A stretch of 53,417 bases of DNA, taken from assembly GCA_027623235.1 (NCBI GenBank), contig JAQBVJ010000041.1, positions 1 to 53,417 of the forward strand. The letters run 5' to 3'. The stretch is from Planctomycetota bacterium (lineage in GTDB: Bacteria; Planctomycetota; Planctomycetia; Planctomycetales; Planctomycetaceae). Below the pieces are notes generated by a model, which worked only from the letters and a program-made list of their open reading frames with translations, did no database searches and was not told the DNA's origin. The position numbers were made by a program, and so were the translations under genes. Shown piece by piece: positions 8,501-16,183 of the stretch. Numbering within the stretch: position 1 is the first letter of the stretch; each line of letters opens with the position of its first letter.

Positions 8501-8539
8501 GTGGCCGATCTGCTGGCGTTTCTGGAGTCGCTGAAATAA
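5510..8539 (+). CDS. Secreted PQQ-dependent sugar dehydrogenase fused to cytochrome c domains
   Basis: 1009 residues with a Sec signal peptide (cleavage near AQA-QQ, about residue 23). Residues about 50-410 form a glucose/sorbosone dehydrogenase six-blade propeller, with HNGGSIQFGPHDGMLYISTG, YGHRNPWRMSF and DNYGWSIIEH. Three CxxCH heme sites follow: CLLCH at about 573, CAHCH at about 658 and CRNCH at about 888. The last is in a planctomycete-type heme-binding module that ends NILEPSRKVEEKYRTW...VADLLAFLESLK. It probably oxidises a sugar or alcohol in the periplasm and passes electrons through its own hemes. It is monocistronic; the start has AAAGGA upstream. Confidence 0.9.
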   Translation: MQRSLCFLVGISLAVSTVVTAQAQQTESAKPYGIAKRVPWTTSKMIGSPEPPVPYLVERVFPKLQFKNPVEMVAVPGTDQLAILELDGKLQVFRNATGSESLHVAADVKTIEGVTRAYGVAFHPDFEKNREVFLCFITAAGLEDGSRVSRFRATSVDPLTIDLTEEEVVVTWPAGGHNGGSIQFGPHDGMLYISTGDSGPAFPPDPKMTGQDVGDLLASVLRINVDEPAGELAYSIPKDNPFVGLKGARGEVWSYGHRNPWRMSFDAKTNDLWVGDVGWELWEMIYRVKPGDNYGWSIIEHTQAVHPERPHGPTPVVPPAVAHSHTESRSITGGYVYRGERLKGLAGTYVYGDYVTGKLWGVTVKDEKVSPPREIANSSIQVICFGVDHQNELYVVGYDGTLNRLVSNPEPDTSRQFPKRLSASGLLASAADHTLAAGVIPYSINAQPWADGTLASRFIALPGESTVGVHTENNVQKGDLRGEWNYPDGTVIGKTISIDLDAGEPEKLVRLETQILHRDSGSWRSYSYTWNEDQTDATLAGVPGFDKTLSIADADAPGGIRQQTWHFAGRTECLLCHTTRGGSVYGFNIGQLNRDFDYGSASDNQLRTLAHIGIFKEPLATGAKPTEAPLDQLAKTTDPSDFGAELQSRAKSYLHVNCAHCHRRGGGGTAAIEVPLEIKLEKSNLVSRPTQGTFGLADSWVVAPGDPYSSTLYYRMAKVGRGRMPHFGSQVVDEGGIRLIHDWIKQLSADPAGPDIREATPEEAAAARKLKTANESSLLLLTGGLGVKSSLQDAAIDRLLSSTQGALMLSSFLRGFGRDLSAAIQKNAIARGVAHSDPQVRDLFEPFIPEEKRVRRLGNTINAEEILVLRGDADRGREFYLKAPGVQCRNCHQTGSEGKELGPKFDGIGKRLSRAEILVNILEPSRKVEEKYRTWLVETDAGKVYSGLLALKTDKEVRLRDATGKEIVIPAGEVDLLLEQRKSIMPELQLKDMTAQEVADLLAFLESLK

Positions 8540-8665
8540 CGGACGTTGCAGATGCGCCGCCCCGTTCCAGACGCTTTCCGCAATTGGCGTTTCACGGATG
8601 GTTCGTCGGGACGCACCCGAAGGTGACTGTTTACGCGAAGGAGTGCCCGCAGGGCCTCTGCTGTG

Positions 8666-9585
8666 TTAGATGCCGAAAGAAGTTACATCCCACAGCTTCA
8701 CGGTCCCACCTCTATCTCCGGATGCCAAGCACTTTCCGTCGGGTGCGAAGGCGACACAGTTTACGAGATCGTCGTGCCCGGTGAGCGTCGCAAGCGAATT
8801 ACCTGCCTCGATGTCCCAAAGCTGAATAGTCTTGTCCCAGCTGGCAGATGCAAGCACGTTACCGTCTGGAGCGAAATCAACGCACCACACTCGCTCGGAA
8901 TGGCCCTTCAAGTGTTTCAGTTCCTCGCTGTCCTCCATGCCCCAAATCTTGATCGTGTTGTCGTAGCTGCCCGACGCCAGAAGGCTGCCGTCAGGCGAAA
9001 TCTTGACCGACTTTATCCTCGCCCGATGCCGTCGCAAGACATGGAGTTCTTGACGGGAGTCGGTGGACCTTAGGCGAATCATCGAACCCGTTGCGAACGC
9101 CAGCCAACGACCGTCAGGTGAATATTGAACCGATTCAGAGAATTGGGGCAATCGGTTCGACGTAAACTCGCATGCGCCGGAATTCACATTCCACAACTTC
9201 AGGCGGCTATCATTCCCAACGGTTGCCAGCTGTTTGCCGTCGGGAGATGTCGCGACGCAGTACACCCAACTATGGTGTGCCACAATGCTCGTAGTGTGAA
9301 CCTGCGAATCAACATCCCAAATGTGAATCGACTTCAGATCTGTGGAGGCAAGGGTGTTGCCCGGCAACACCGCAAGCCAACAGCCTCGCGCTCATGGGGC
9401 TCGAACGTTGCCAGACCTTTCCCAGTGGCCACTTCCCAGAGGCGGACCGTTCCGTCGCCGCTTGCCGTCGCAAGCATCTCACCCGATGGCAAGAACACCG
9501 CGCAGTTGATCGAACCGGAGTGCGCCGTGAGACTTCGCAGTTCGCGTGACAAGTGATGAGCCTTGTGTATCTGACTTGATTTCAT
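8666..9585 (-). pseudogene. Seven-blade WD40 repeat protein, interrupted by a frameshift
   Basis: Two overlapping minus-strand frames, 9585-9334 and 9370-8666, join into one protein if a single base is restored near 9376-9378. The first frame reads ...EREAVGL and the second resumes LAVLPGNTLASTD. The joined product of about 306 residues has seven WD repeats (ends LWEV, IWDV, LWNV, IRLRST, IWGM, LWDI, LWDV), which is exactly one complete beta-propeller. There is no signal peptide, kinase or caspase domain on this strand nearby. A WD40 propeller is a protein-interaction scaffold. The frameshift may be real decay, recoding or a sequence error; no homopolymer is present at the site. Confidence 0.8.
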
Positions 9586-9800
9586 GCGACAACGTGTCGC
9601 CAGGGAAAGGAGTCGCCCATAGTCTGCGGTGAGTCTGTTTGCTGATCAAGGTTTCCGATTGAATCGACCCGCTCGGCGCTTCGGGATTGCCGCCGCCAGA
9701 TCCGGTGTTGTGGCGTTTCCGGGCTCGCGGCTACGATTCCGTTGCTTTACGGCAGTTGCGGTGATTGGAGGAACCGCAGGAAACCAAGGGAGGGAACCCG

Positions 9801-10619
9801 ATGCGAGTTGTACTTCTCGCGGGCGGAATGGGCACGCGTCTCCAGGAAGAGACCACCGTTCGCCCCAAACCGATGGTCGAGATTGGCGGTAAGCCGATTC
9901 TCTGGCACATTATGAAACATTACGCCCACCACGGGTGCGACGATTTTTACGTCGCCCTGGGCTACATGGGCGACTACATCAAGAGCTACTTTCTTGATCG
10001 CTACAACCTCAGCGGCAATCTGACGATCGACTTTGCCAAAGGCATGGTCCGCCGCGAGGACGTCGACACGGAAGAGTGGACGGTCAACCTGATCGACACG
10101 GGCCTGCACTCGCTGACCGGCGGACGTCTGCTGCGGCTGAAACGGTGGCTCGACGGCGACACCTTCATGCTCACCTACGGCGACGGGGTGAGCAATATCG
10201 ACATCACGAAGTTGCTGGCCTTTCATAAGAGCCAGGGAAAGCTCGCGACGATGTCGGCTGTGCGTCCGCCAGCGCGGTTCGGCGGGCTCATTCTGAACGG
10301 AGACAGTGTCGAGGATTTCACAGAGAAGCCGGTCGCTGGCGAAGGCTGGATCAATGGCGGATTTCTGGTGCTCGAACCAGGCGTGTTTGATTTTCTCACC
10401 GACGATTCCTGCAGCCTGGAATCGCACGCACTCGACCAGATCGCCGCGGCCGGCCAGTTGGCCGCGTATCGGCATGCAGACTTCTGGCAGTGCATGGACA
10501 CGCTGCGGGACAAGCATTACCTGGAGAGTCTGTGGCAGTCCGGTGAGGCTCCGTGGAAGACCTGGGAAGAAAACACCGAGGCCCGACTGCAACTGATGCC
10601 TCAACAGAAAGCGGCTTAG
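9801..10619 (+). CDS. rfbF: Glucose-1-phosphate cytidylyltransferase
   Basis: Makes CDP-glucose from CTP and glucose 1-phosphate, the first step of CDP-deoxysugar pathways. 272 residues. The nucleotidyltransferase signature is LLAGGMGTRLQEETTVRPKP at 4-23, followed by MVEIGGKPILWHIMKHY. The chosen start (ATG 9801) has AAGGGAGGG at 9787-9795; an earlier ATG at 9765 would add 12 residues that do not fit the family. It begins the glycan cluster, and a family C palindrome separates it from rfbG. Confidence 0.93.
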   Translation: MRVVLLAGGMGTRLQEETTVRPKPMVEIGGKPILWHIMKHYAHHGCDDFYVALGYMGDYIKSYFLDRYNLSGNLTIDFAKGMVRREDVDTEEWTVNLIDTGLHSLTGGRLLRLKRWLDGDTFMLTYGDGVSNIDITKLLAFHKSQGKLATMSAVRPPARFGGLILNGDSVEDFTEKPVAGEGWINGGFLVLEPGVFDFLTDDSCSLESHALDQIAAAGQLAAYRHADFWQCMDTLRDKHYLESLWQSGEAPWKTWEENTEARLQLMPQQKAA

Positions 10620-10620
10620 C

Positions 10621-10684
10621 GTGGGCCGGTTCCGACCGGCCGAACAATTTGCGATATGAGTCGGCCGGTGGGAACCGGCCCTAC
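10621..10684. repeat. Intergenic inverted repeat, family C
   Basis: GTGGGCCGGTTCCGACCGGC at 10621 is mirrored by GCCGGTGGGAACCGGCCCTAC ending at 10684. It lies between the rfbF stop (10617-10619) and the rfbG ribosome binding site (GGAGGGG, 10685-10691). Confidence 0.8.
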
Positions 10685-10695
10685 GGAGGGGCACC

Positions 10696-11736
10696 ATGGA
10701 CGGAACATTCAACCGGGACTTCTGGCGCGATCGCCGCGTTTTCATCACCGGAGCCACCGGCCTCGTCGGCGGCTGGCTGGTGAGGCGACTGCTCGAGGCC
10801 GAAGCCGACGTCGTCTGCCTGATTCGCGACTGGACGCCGCAATGCGAGCTCGTCAAGAGCCACTTGATTGATCAGGTCACCGTCGTGCGAGGTGACATCT
10901 GCGATCAGGACGTGCTGGAGCGGGCTCTGGGTGAGTTCGAAATTCAAACCGTCATGCACCTGGCGGCTCAGTCGATCGTCGGGATTGCCAACCGGAATCC
11001 CGGCTCGACATTTGAAGCCAATATCGGCGGCACCTGGAAGCTTCTCGAAGCGTGCCGCCGCAGTCCGAAGGTCGAGCAGATCGTCACGGCCTCTTCCGAC
11101 AAAGCCTACGGCGACTGCCCGACGCTGCCGTACACCGAGGACTCGCCGCTGAACGGGCAGCACCCGTACGACGTCAGCAAGTCGTGCAGCGACCTCATCG
11201 CCCAGACTTATGCCAACACGTATGGGCTGCCGGTCTGCATCACTCGCTGCGGAAACTTTTTCGGCGGCGGCGATCTCAACTGGAACCGCATTGTGCCCGG
11301 CACAATCCGCTCGCTGCTGCGAGGTCAGCGTCCGCTCATCCGTTCGGACGGCTCGTTTATTCGCGATTACTTTTTTGTCGAGGACGGGGCCGCGGCCTAC
11401 ATGCACCTTGCCGAGCAGATGGCACTCAAGCCGGAGCTCGCCGGGGAAGCGTTCAATCTGTCGAACGAGATTCAGCTTTCCGTGCTGGACCTCGTCGACA
11501 AAATTCTCGACGTGATGGACACGAAGCTGGAGCCGGAAGTGCTCGGCGAGGCCTCGAACGAAATCAAACATCAGTATCTTGACGCCGCCAAAGCGAGAAA
11601 CCTGCTCGACTGGCAGCCGCTTTTCACTCTGGAAGAAGGACTTTCCAGGACAATCGCATGGTACAGAAACTACTTCGAAGCGAATCAGCAGACTGTGAAA
11701 CCGTTGCGTGTCGTGCCTGTGGCAAAGTCGGCCTGA
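10696..11736 (+). CDS. rfbG: CDP-glucose 4,6-dehydratase
   Basis: Converts CDP-glucose to CDP-4-keto-6-deoxyglucose with bound NAD. 346 residues of the extended short-chain dehydrogenase family. The dinucleotide motif is GATGLVGGW at about 19-27, and the active site has [10 protein letters not shown] and YDVSK (Tyr/Lys pair). The C-terminal half includes [18 protein letters not shown] and [10 protein letters not shown], typical of RfbG. A strong GGAGGGG box precedes the ATG. Its 3' end overlaps the next gene by 79 bases, suggesting coupled translation. Confidence 0.94.
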   Translation: MDGTFNRDFWRDRRVFITGATGLVGGWLVRRLLEAEADVVCLIRDWTPQCELVKSHLIDQVTVVRGDICDQDVLERALGEFEIQTVMHLAAQSIVGIANRNPGSTFEANIGGTWKLLEACRRSPKVEQIVTASSDKAYGDCPTLPYTEDSPLNGQHPYDVSKSCSDLIAQTYANTYGLPVCITRCGNFFGGGDLNWNRIVPGTIRSLLRGQRPLIRSDGSFIRDYFFVEDGAAAYMHLAEQMALKPELAGEAFNLSNEIQLSVLDLVDKILDVMDTKLEPEVLGEASNEIKHQYLDAAKARNLLDWQPLFTLEEGLSRTIAWYRNYFEANQQTVKPLRVVPVAKSA

Positions 11737-12920
11737 CGCCGGTTCTGTCGCTGGGCGAGACGCCGCTGGCGAATCGGCTGCTGACTGACGAGCAACTCAA
11801 CGAACCGGAACCCGCGTGGCCACTGGAGCTGGCGTGGTGCCCGGACTGCTCGCTGGTGCAGATCACCGAGACGGTGCCGCCGGAGACGCTGTTTCGCGAC
11901 TACGCGTACTTCTCGTCGTTTTCGGACACGATGGTCGCTCACGCAAAAACGATCGCGCAGCGGCTGACGTCGGAACGGGAACTCGGTGAGGACAGTCTCG
12001 TCGTCGAGGTGGCCAGCAATGACGGTTACCTTCTGCAGTGGTACCGCGAGGCTGGCGTGCCGGTGCTCGGCATCGAGCCCGCTCAGAACATCGCCAAAGT
12101 CGCGACCGAAGAGCGAGGCATCCCGACGATCTCGGAATTCTTCGGCAAAGTCCTCGCAACGCAACTGGCCGCGGATGGCCAGCATGCGGACATCATCCAC
12201 GCGAATAATGTGCTGGCCCATGTCGCGGATCTGAACGGAGTCGTCGCCGGTTTCCGTGCGATGCTCAAGCCAAATGGTGTTGCCGTTGTCGAGTGCCCGT
12301 ACCTCAAGGATCTGATTGATCATGTCGAGTTTGACACGATCTACCACGAACATCTCTGCTATTTCAGCCTGACCGCTCTCGACCGTTTGTTTCGCAGTCA
12401 CGACCTGGAGATAGTCCACGTCGAGCGGCTTGCGATCCACGGCGGCTCAATTCGAATTCACGCCATGCCGCTCGGAGCGGAACCGATCCGGGAATCTGTG
12501 AAGGCGCTTCTTGCCGAAGAAGCCGAGTGGGTTGACGACGCCGCTTCGTACGCGAGCTTCGGGCAGCGAGTCGAGAAGCTTCGAGACGATCTCGTCGGGC
12601 TGCTGGATCGACTCAAATCGGAAAACAAACGAGTCGCCGTCTATGGAGCCTCGGCCAAGGGCAGCACTCTGCTGAACTTTTTCGGAATCGGCAAAGACCA
12701 GATCGACTACGTCGTCGACCGCAGCACGGTCAAACAGGGCCACTACACGCCGGGAACTCACCTGAAAATCTACGATCCGGAGCGTCTGTCCGAAGACCAG
12801 CCGGACTACTGCCTGCTGCTGACCTGGAATTTCGCCGAGGAGATCCTTCAACAGCAGAAAAAATACCGCGACCAGGGCGGCAAGTTCATCATTCCCATTC
12901 CCGAAGTGAGAGTGGCGTAG
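11658..12920 (+). CDS. SAM-dependent sugar C-methyltransferase (TylC3/NovU type)
   Basis: 420 residues. The N-terminal zinc-binding domain has CRACG at 18-22 and CPDCS at about 61-65. The class I methyltransferase core has [13 protein letters not shown] at about 114-126 and the family signature [10 protein letters not shown]. The C-terminal Rossmann-like domain starts [17 protein letters not shown] and ends [11 protein letters not shown]. Relatives add a methyl group to C3 of NDP-4-keto-6-deoxysugars. The zinc motif lies so close to the N-terminus that only the ATG at 11658 fits, giving a 79-base overlap with rfbG. The TAG stop is contributed by the family B repeat that follows. Confidence 0.9.
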   Translation: MVQKLLRSESADCETVACRACGKVGLTPVLSLGETPLANRLLTDEQLNEPEPAWPLELAWCPDCSLVQITETVPPETLFRDYAYFSSFSDTMVAHAKTIAQRLTSERELGEDSLVVEVASNDGYLLQWYREAGVPVLGIEPAQNIAKVATEERGIPTISEFFGKVLATQLAADGQHADIIHANNVLAHVADLNGVVAGFRAMLKPNGVAVVECPYLKDLIDHVEFDTIYHEHLCYFSLTALDRLFRSHDLEIVHVERLAIHGGSIRIHAMPLGAEPIRESVKALLAEEAEWVDDAASYASFGQRVEKLRDDLVGLLDRLKSENKRVAVYGASAKGSTLLNFFGIGKDQIDYVVDRSTVKQGHYTPGTHLKIYDPERLSEDQPDYCLLLTWNFAEEILQQQKKYRDQGGKFIIPIPEVRVA

Positions 12921-13097
12921 GTCAGGCTCCGCCTGACGAAGTCTGAATTACCAGGAGTGATGATTGTCTTTTCGCGTTTACTTGAGTGCGATTTTCCGAC
13001 CGGCCAACTGACGAAGTCTGAATCACATGGAGTGATGATCGTTTTCTTGAGTGCGATTTACTGACCGGCCAACTTCGTCAGACAGAGCCTGACCTAC
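12917..13097. repeat. Intergenic inverted repeat, family B, with internal tandem duplication
   Basis: The left arm 12917-12942 (GTAGGTCAGGCTCCGCCTGA...) and right arm 13072-13097 are inverted copies with few mismatches. The interior holds two direct copies of a 66-75 bp segment, starting at 12933 and 13008 (both begin CTGACGAAGTCTGAAT and contain GGAGTGATGAT and CTTGAGTGCGATTT). The left end supplies the TAG of the methyltransferase; the right end stops 4 bases before the epimerase ATG. Confidence 0.88.
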
Positions 13098-13101
13098 TGG
13101 T

Positions 13102-13650
13102 ATGAAATTCCTCCCGACCAGATTCGACACTGCCTGGCTCATCGAGCCCGAACGTCACGAGGACGAACGGGGATTCTTTGCGCGGACCTGGTGCCAGCGC
13201 GAGTTTGAAGAGCACGGCCTCAACCCGGACCTTGTTCAATGCAGCCTCTCGTTCAACGCGAAACGCGGCACGCTGCGCGGGATGCACTCTCAGTCCGCTC
13301 CGCATGAAGAAGCCAAGCTGGTTCGCTGCACTCAGGGATCAATCTTCGATGTGATCGTCGATGTCCGCCGCCAGTCTCCGACTTTTGGAGAGTGGCAAAG
13401 TTTTGAATTGAGCTATGTGAATCGCAATTCCCTCTACATTCCCGAGGGGTTTGCCCACGGGTTTCAGACGCTCGCGCCGGATTCAGAAGTTCTGTATCAG
13501 ATGAGCGAGTTCTTTCATCCAGAGTCGGCCCGCGGGTTTCACCACGCGGATTCGCAGGTCGGCATCAAATGGCCGTTGCAGATCGAGGCGATTTCACCGA
13601 GGGACAGCCAGCTTCTGCCTCTGATTTTGCGAACGCAGGAGGCCGCATGA
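13102..13650 (+). CDS. dTDP-4-dehydrorhamnose 3,5-epimerase-like sugar epimerase (RmlC cupin)
   Basis: 182 residues, a complete RmlC cupin. The N-terminus is VIEPERHEDERGFF-like, the catalytic His is in LRGMHSQ, an Asp lies in DVIVDVRRQSPTFG, and the active-site Tyr is in VLYQMSEFFHPE. In this CDP-sugar context it probably epimerises C3 and/or C5 of a CDP-4-keto sugar rather than dTDP-rhamnose. No ribosome binding site is visible, because the family B repeat runs to 4 bases before the ATG. Its stop overlaps the next start (ATGA, 13647-13650). Confidence 0.88.
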   Translation: MKFLPTRFDTAWLIEPERHEDERGFFARTWCQREFEEHGLNPDLVQCSLSFNAKRGTLRGMHSQSAPHEEAKLVRCTQGSIFDVIVDVRRQSPTFGEWQSFELSYVNRNSLYIPEGFAHGFQTLAPDSEVLYQMSEFFHPESARGFHHADSQVGIKWPLQIEAISPRDSQLLPLILRTQEAA

Positions 13651-14402
13651 GCAGTCATCCTCAGCTCATTCAGATTGCAAGTCGCGATTTGTCGATCGGG
13701 CTCCGTTCGGAAAGCGTCTCCGGCAGGAAAGCTGACAGTGTCGAGCGTTCGTTTCAACCAGCGGTGATCTGGGGAGCACGCGGTCACGCCAAGGTCCTCA
13801 ACGAGTTTCTACCGCAGCTTGGATTTCAGATTGTCGCGGTGTTTGACAACGATCCCCAGGCGACTTCACCGATTGCCGGCGTGCCTCTTTTTCACGGCAC
13901 GGCCGGCTTCGATGCCTGGCTGGGCCCGAGAGGCGACACGCCGCTCACCGGCCTGGTGGCGATTGGTGGTCAGCACGGCGGCGCGCGAACTGAAATCCTC
14001 TCCTTGTTTCGAACTCGCGGAATCTGTGTCCCAGCCTTCGCTCATCCCACTGCCTTTGTGGCAGCAGATGCGCAGATCGCAGACGGTTGTCAGATTCTCG
14101 CCAGAGCGGCGGTCTGCACGGAAGTTCGGATCGGTGAAGGCAGCATCGTCAACACCGGTGCAAGCATCGATCATGAATGCGCGGTAGGAGCCGGAGTCCA
14201 CATTGCTCCAGGCGCGACCATTGCCGGTTGCGTGACAATTGGCGATCGAGCATTCATCGGTGCCGGCGCAACAATTCTACCGTGGCTGACAATCGGCCAG
14301 AACACGGTCGTCGGTGCCGGGGCGGTTGTTACAAAGCATCTTCCAGAAGGCGTCGTCGCCTTTGGTAATCCCGCGAGTATCCGCCAGTCGGCACAACGAT
14401 AA
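13647..14402 (+). CDS. PglD/NeuD-family sugar O/N-acyltransferase (left-handed beta helix)
   Basis: 251 residues. About 30 N-terminal residues lead into a Rossmann-like subdomain (VIWGARGHAKVLNEF...IVAVFDND). A hexapeptide-repeat beta helix follows, with INT-type steps ASIDHECAVGAGVHIAPGA. The His in IDHEC matches the catalytic base of PglD, an N-acetyltransferase acting on UDP-4-amino sugars. It probably acetylates the amino sugar made by this cluster, with acetyl-CoA. The start is chosen at ATG 13647, with GCAGGAGG upstream and a 4-base overlap with the epimerase. Confidence 0.85.
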   Translation: MSSHPQLIQIASRDLSIGLRSESVSGRKADSVERSFQPAVIWGARGHAKVLNEFLPQLGFQIVAVFDNDPQATSPIAGVPLFHGTAGFDAWLGPRGDTPLTGLVAIGGQHGGARTEILSLFRTRGICVPAFAHPTAFVAADAQIADGCQILARAAVCTEVRIGEGSIVNTGASIDHECAVGAGVHIAPGATIAGCVTIGDRAFIGAGATILPWLTIGQNTVVGAGAVVTKHLPEGVVAFGNPASIRQSAQR

Positions 14403-14425
14403 TTCCAGAAAGACCAGGAGAAGAA

Positions 14426-15484
14426 ATGAAAGGCAATCTGACCTATCTGATTCCGACGCACAATCGGTCTGGGTTTCTACGCCGGCTACTCTACTTCATG
14501 GAACAGACGAGCTGCCAGAACGAGATTCTGCTTGTCGACTCGAGTGCCACTGACCGGCTGTCAGAAAACCGTGAGATCGTCGCACTCTTCTCAAACCGCT
14601 TGAACATTAATCATACATATTCCCCGCTCGATGTAATTCCTAAGTGTCGACAGGCGCTGGAATCGGTCGACACACACTTTACTGTGATGTGCGCCGACGA
14701 CGACTTCCTCATGCCGAGCGCTGTAGCGCAATGTCAGCACTTCATCGAGAACTCGTCGGAGTATTCCTGCGCCCAGGGAACACTGGTAAGTCTCTGTAAT
14801 GGCAAGAACAATAAATGTTACGTGACACCCGGATACAGTATCGAGAATCAGAATCCGGTGGATCGATTCCACCGAATGGGGGCAAACTGGTTTTCTACAT
14901 TCTATTCCGTCTACAGGACGGAGACTCTTATGAGACCGTGGCAGGTCACTGACGACCGTCTTGATAACGAGCGTGCCCGGATATTCCCTGAATTCATGCT
15001 GGCGCAGGTGAGTGTTCTTCTCGGCCGCGTCAAGTATTTCCCCACGCTCTTCAACCTTCGGGAAGAACATCATCTGAATGGAAGCCTTGTGATTCCTGAA
15101 GTTGCCGACGAAGAGAATCGAGACGTCCTTTACGGTACGTTCCGGGCAGCACTTTCGGAGGAACTCATGGCGGTCTCCAACATGTCAGCCAAACTCGCCG
15201 GTCGCCTCGTGGACCAGTATTACGGGGTGTATCAAAAGAAGCCTGATCCGGCATATCGCAAGAAAATCCGTGTTCGGCTTCAACGCTGCCTCAAACGGAT
15301 TGCTTTTCAGCTGATTGACGCTGTCAATCGAGGCGCCGTGCGAACCCGTCGCCGGTTGAATCCACGAAATCCTGATTGTTCGTCGGATGCCTGGAGGCTC
15401 GCTTATCGTCTCATGGTGGAGTATCCGGTTGGAATGTCGGCCGACGAACTGGCAGGTGAGACAGCCGAACGAAGAGCAGCGTGA
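14426..15484 (+). CDS. Glycosyltransferase, TIGR00180-type GT-A fold (copy 1)
   Basis: 352 residues. It opens with LTYLIPTHNRSGFLRRLLYF and has the metal-binding motif CADDDFLMP at about 91-99, as in family 2-like enzymes. The C-terminal 120 residues are basic. It is clearly paralogous to the protein at 17381-18442 (shared SCAQG, KNNKCY/KDNKCY, STFYSVYRT, LREEH). It probably transfers a sugar of this cluster onto a lipid-linked or surface glycan. A strong AGGAGAAG precedes the start. Base composition is lower in GC than its neighbours (for example 26 of 60 G+C in 14581-14640). Confidence 0.87.
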   Translation: MKGNLTYLIPTHNRSGFLRRLLYFMEQTSCQNEILLVDSSATDRLSENREIVALFSNRLNINHTYSPLDVIPKCRQALESVDTHFTVMCADDDFLMPSAVAQCQHFIENSSEYSCAQGTLVSLCNGKNNKCYVTPGYSIENQNPVDRFHRMGANWFSTFYSVYRTETLMRPWQVTDDRLDNERARIFPEFMLAQVSVLLGRVKYFPTLFNLREEHHLNGSLVIPEVADEENRDVLYGTFRAALSEELMAVSNMSAKLAGRLVDQYYGVYQKKPDPAYRKKIRVRLQRCLKRIAFQLIDAVNRGAVRTRRRLNPRNPDCSSDAWRLAYRLMVEYPVGMSADELAGETAERRAA

Positions 15485-15508
15485 TGACAAACGAGGAGAA
15501 GTAGTTGC

Positions 15509-16162
15509 ATGGAGTGTGCTTTCAGCCCTGCTGCTCTGGCCGAATTTACAATTCGGCAGATTAATCATCTATTTCCAATCGGAAATATGCTGGGCAGTCA
15601 CAGTGTCGAACAGGAGTGTCGGGTAGCACTCCAGCGAATCGACACGTGTTTCCGTCATGTCGTCATGCCAGGCTATTGCCGGAATGGAGAGCCGTCCTTC
15701 GACCCAATGCACTCGGATCAGTATTGCATGTATCTATGCGTTCTTGCGAATTCGCTTTACAGGAGCGGGAAGCTCGACGCGGCGGCCAAGGTATTCTACT
15801 TAAACAAGAGTCTTCACGCTTTTCATTGCATGTACGATACGGACCTCCCACAGTTGTTTTTTATCGTGCATGGCGTAGGCACGGTGCTGGGAAAGGCACA
15901 TTATGGTAACCGGTTCGTCGTCTATCAGAATTGCACCGTAGGCGCGATCAGTGGGAAATATCCAACGCTGGGAGACGGTGTCATTCTCAGTGCTGGCGCT
16001 TCAGTATTTGGTGAATGCAGGATTGGTGACAATGTCGTGATCGGTCCTCGGTGCAGCGTGGTAAAGACGGATGTTCCGGCGGATACGCTGGTGCTTGCAA
16101 AGAATGAGTGGGCGTGTCGTGCGAATTCGCGGAAACCGCTCCGGACATTCTTCCGCGACTGA
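15509..16162 (+). CDS. CysE/serine acetyltransferase-like hexapeptide transferase
   Basis: 217 residues. A helical N-terminal half (about 1-110) is followed by a left-handed beta helix: HGVGTVLGKAHYGNRF, NCTVGAISGKYPTLGDGVIL, AGASVFGECRIGDNVVIG, and DVPADTLVLAKN. The arrangement and the HGVGTV His match serine O-acetyltransferases, but the position in a glycan cluster suggests acetylation of a sugar or an attached group instead. GAGGAG lies 12 bases before the ATG. It shares the relatively AT-rich composition of the preceding glycosyltransferase. Confidence 0.8.
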   Translation: MECAFSPAALAEFTIRQINHLFPIGNMLGSHSVEQECRVALQRIDTCFRHVVMPGYCRNGEPSFDPMHSDQYCMYLCVLANSLYRSGKLDAAAKVFYLNKSLHAFHCMYDTDLPQLFFIVHGVGTVLGKAHYGNRFVVYQNCTVGAISGKYPTLGDGVILSAGASVFGECRIGDNVVIGPRCSVVKTDVPADTLVLAKNEWACRANSRKPLRTFFRD

Positions 16163-16183
16163 TGCAAAAAGTGAGGGGTGGTG

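Noticed and set aside
12917..13097. CRISPR array or attachment site in the repeat before the epimerase
   Set aside because: There are only two direct copies within inverted arms, no regular spacers and no integrase.
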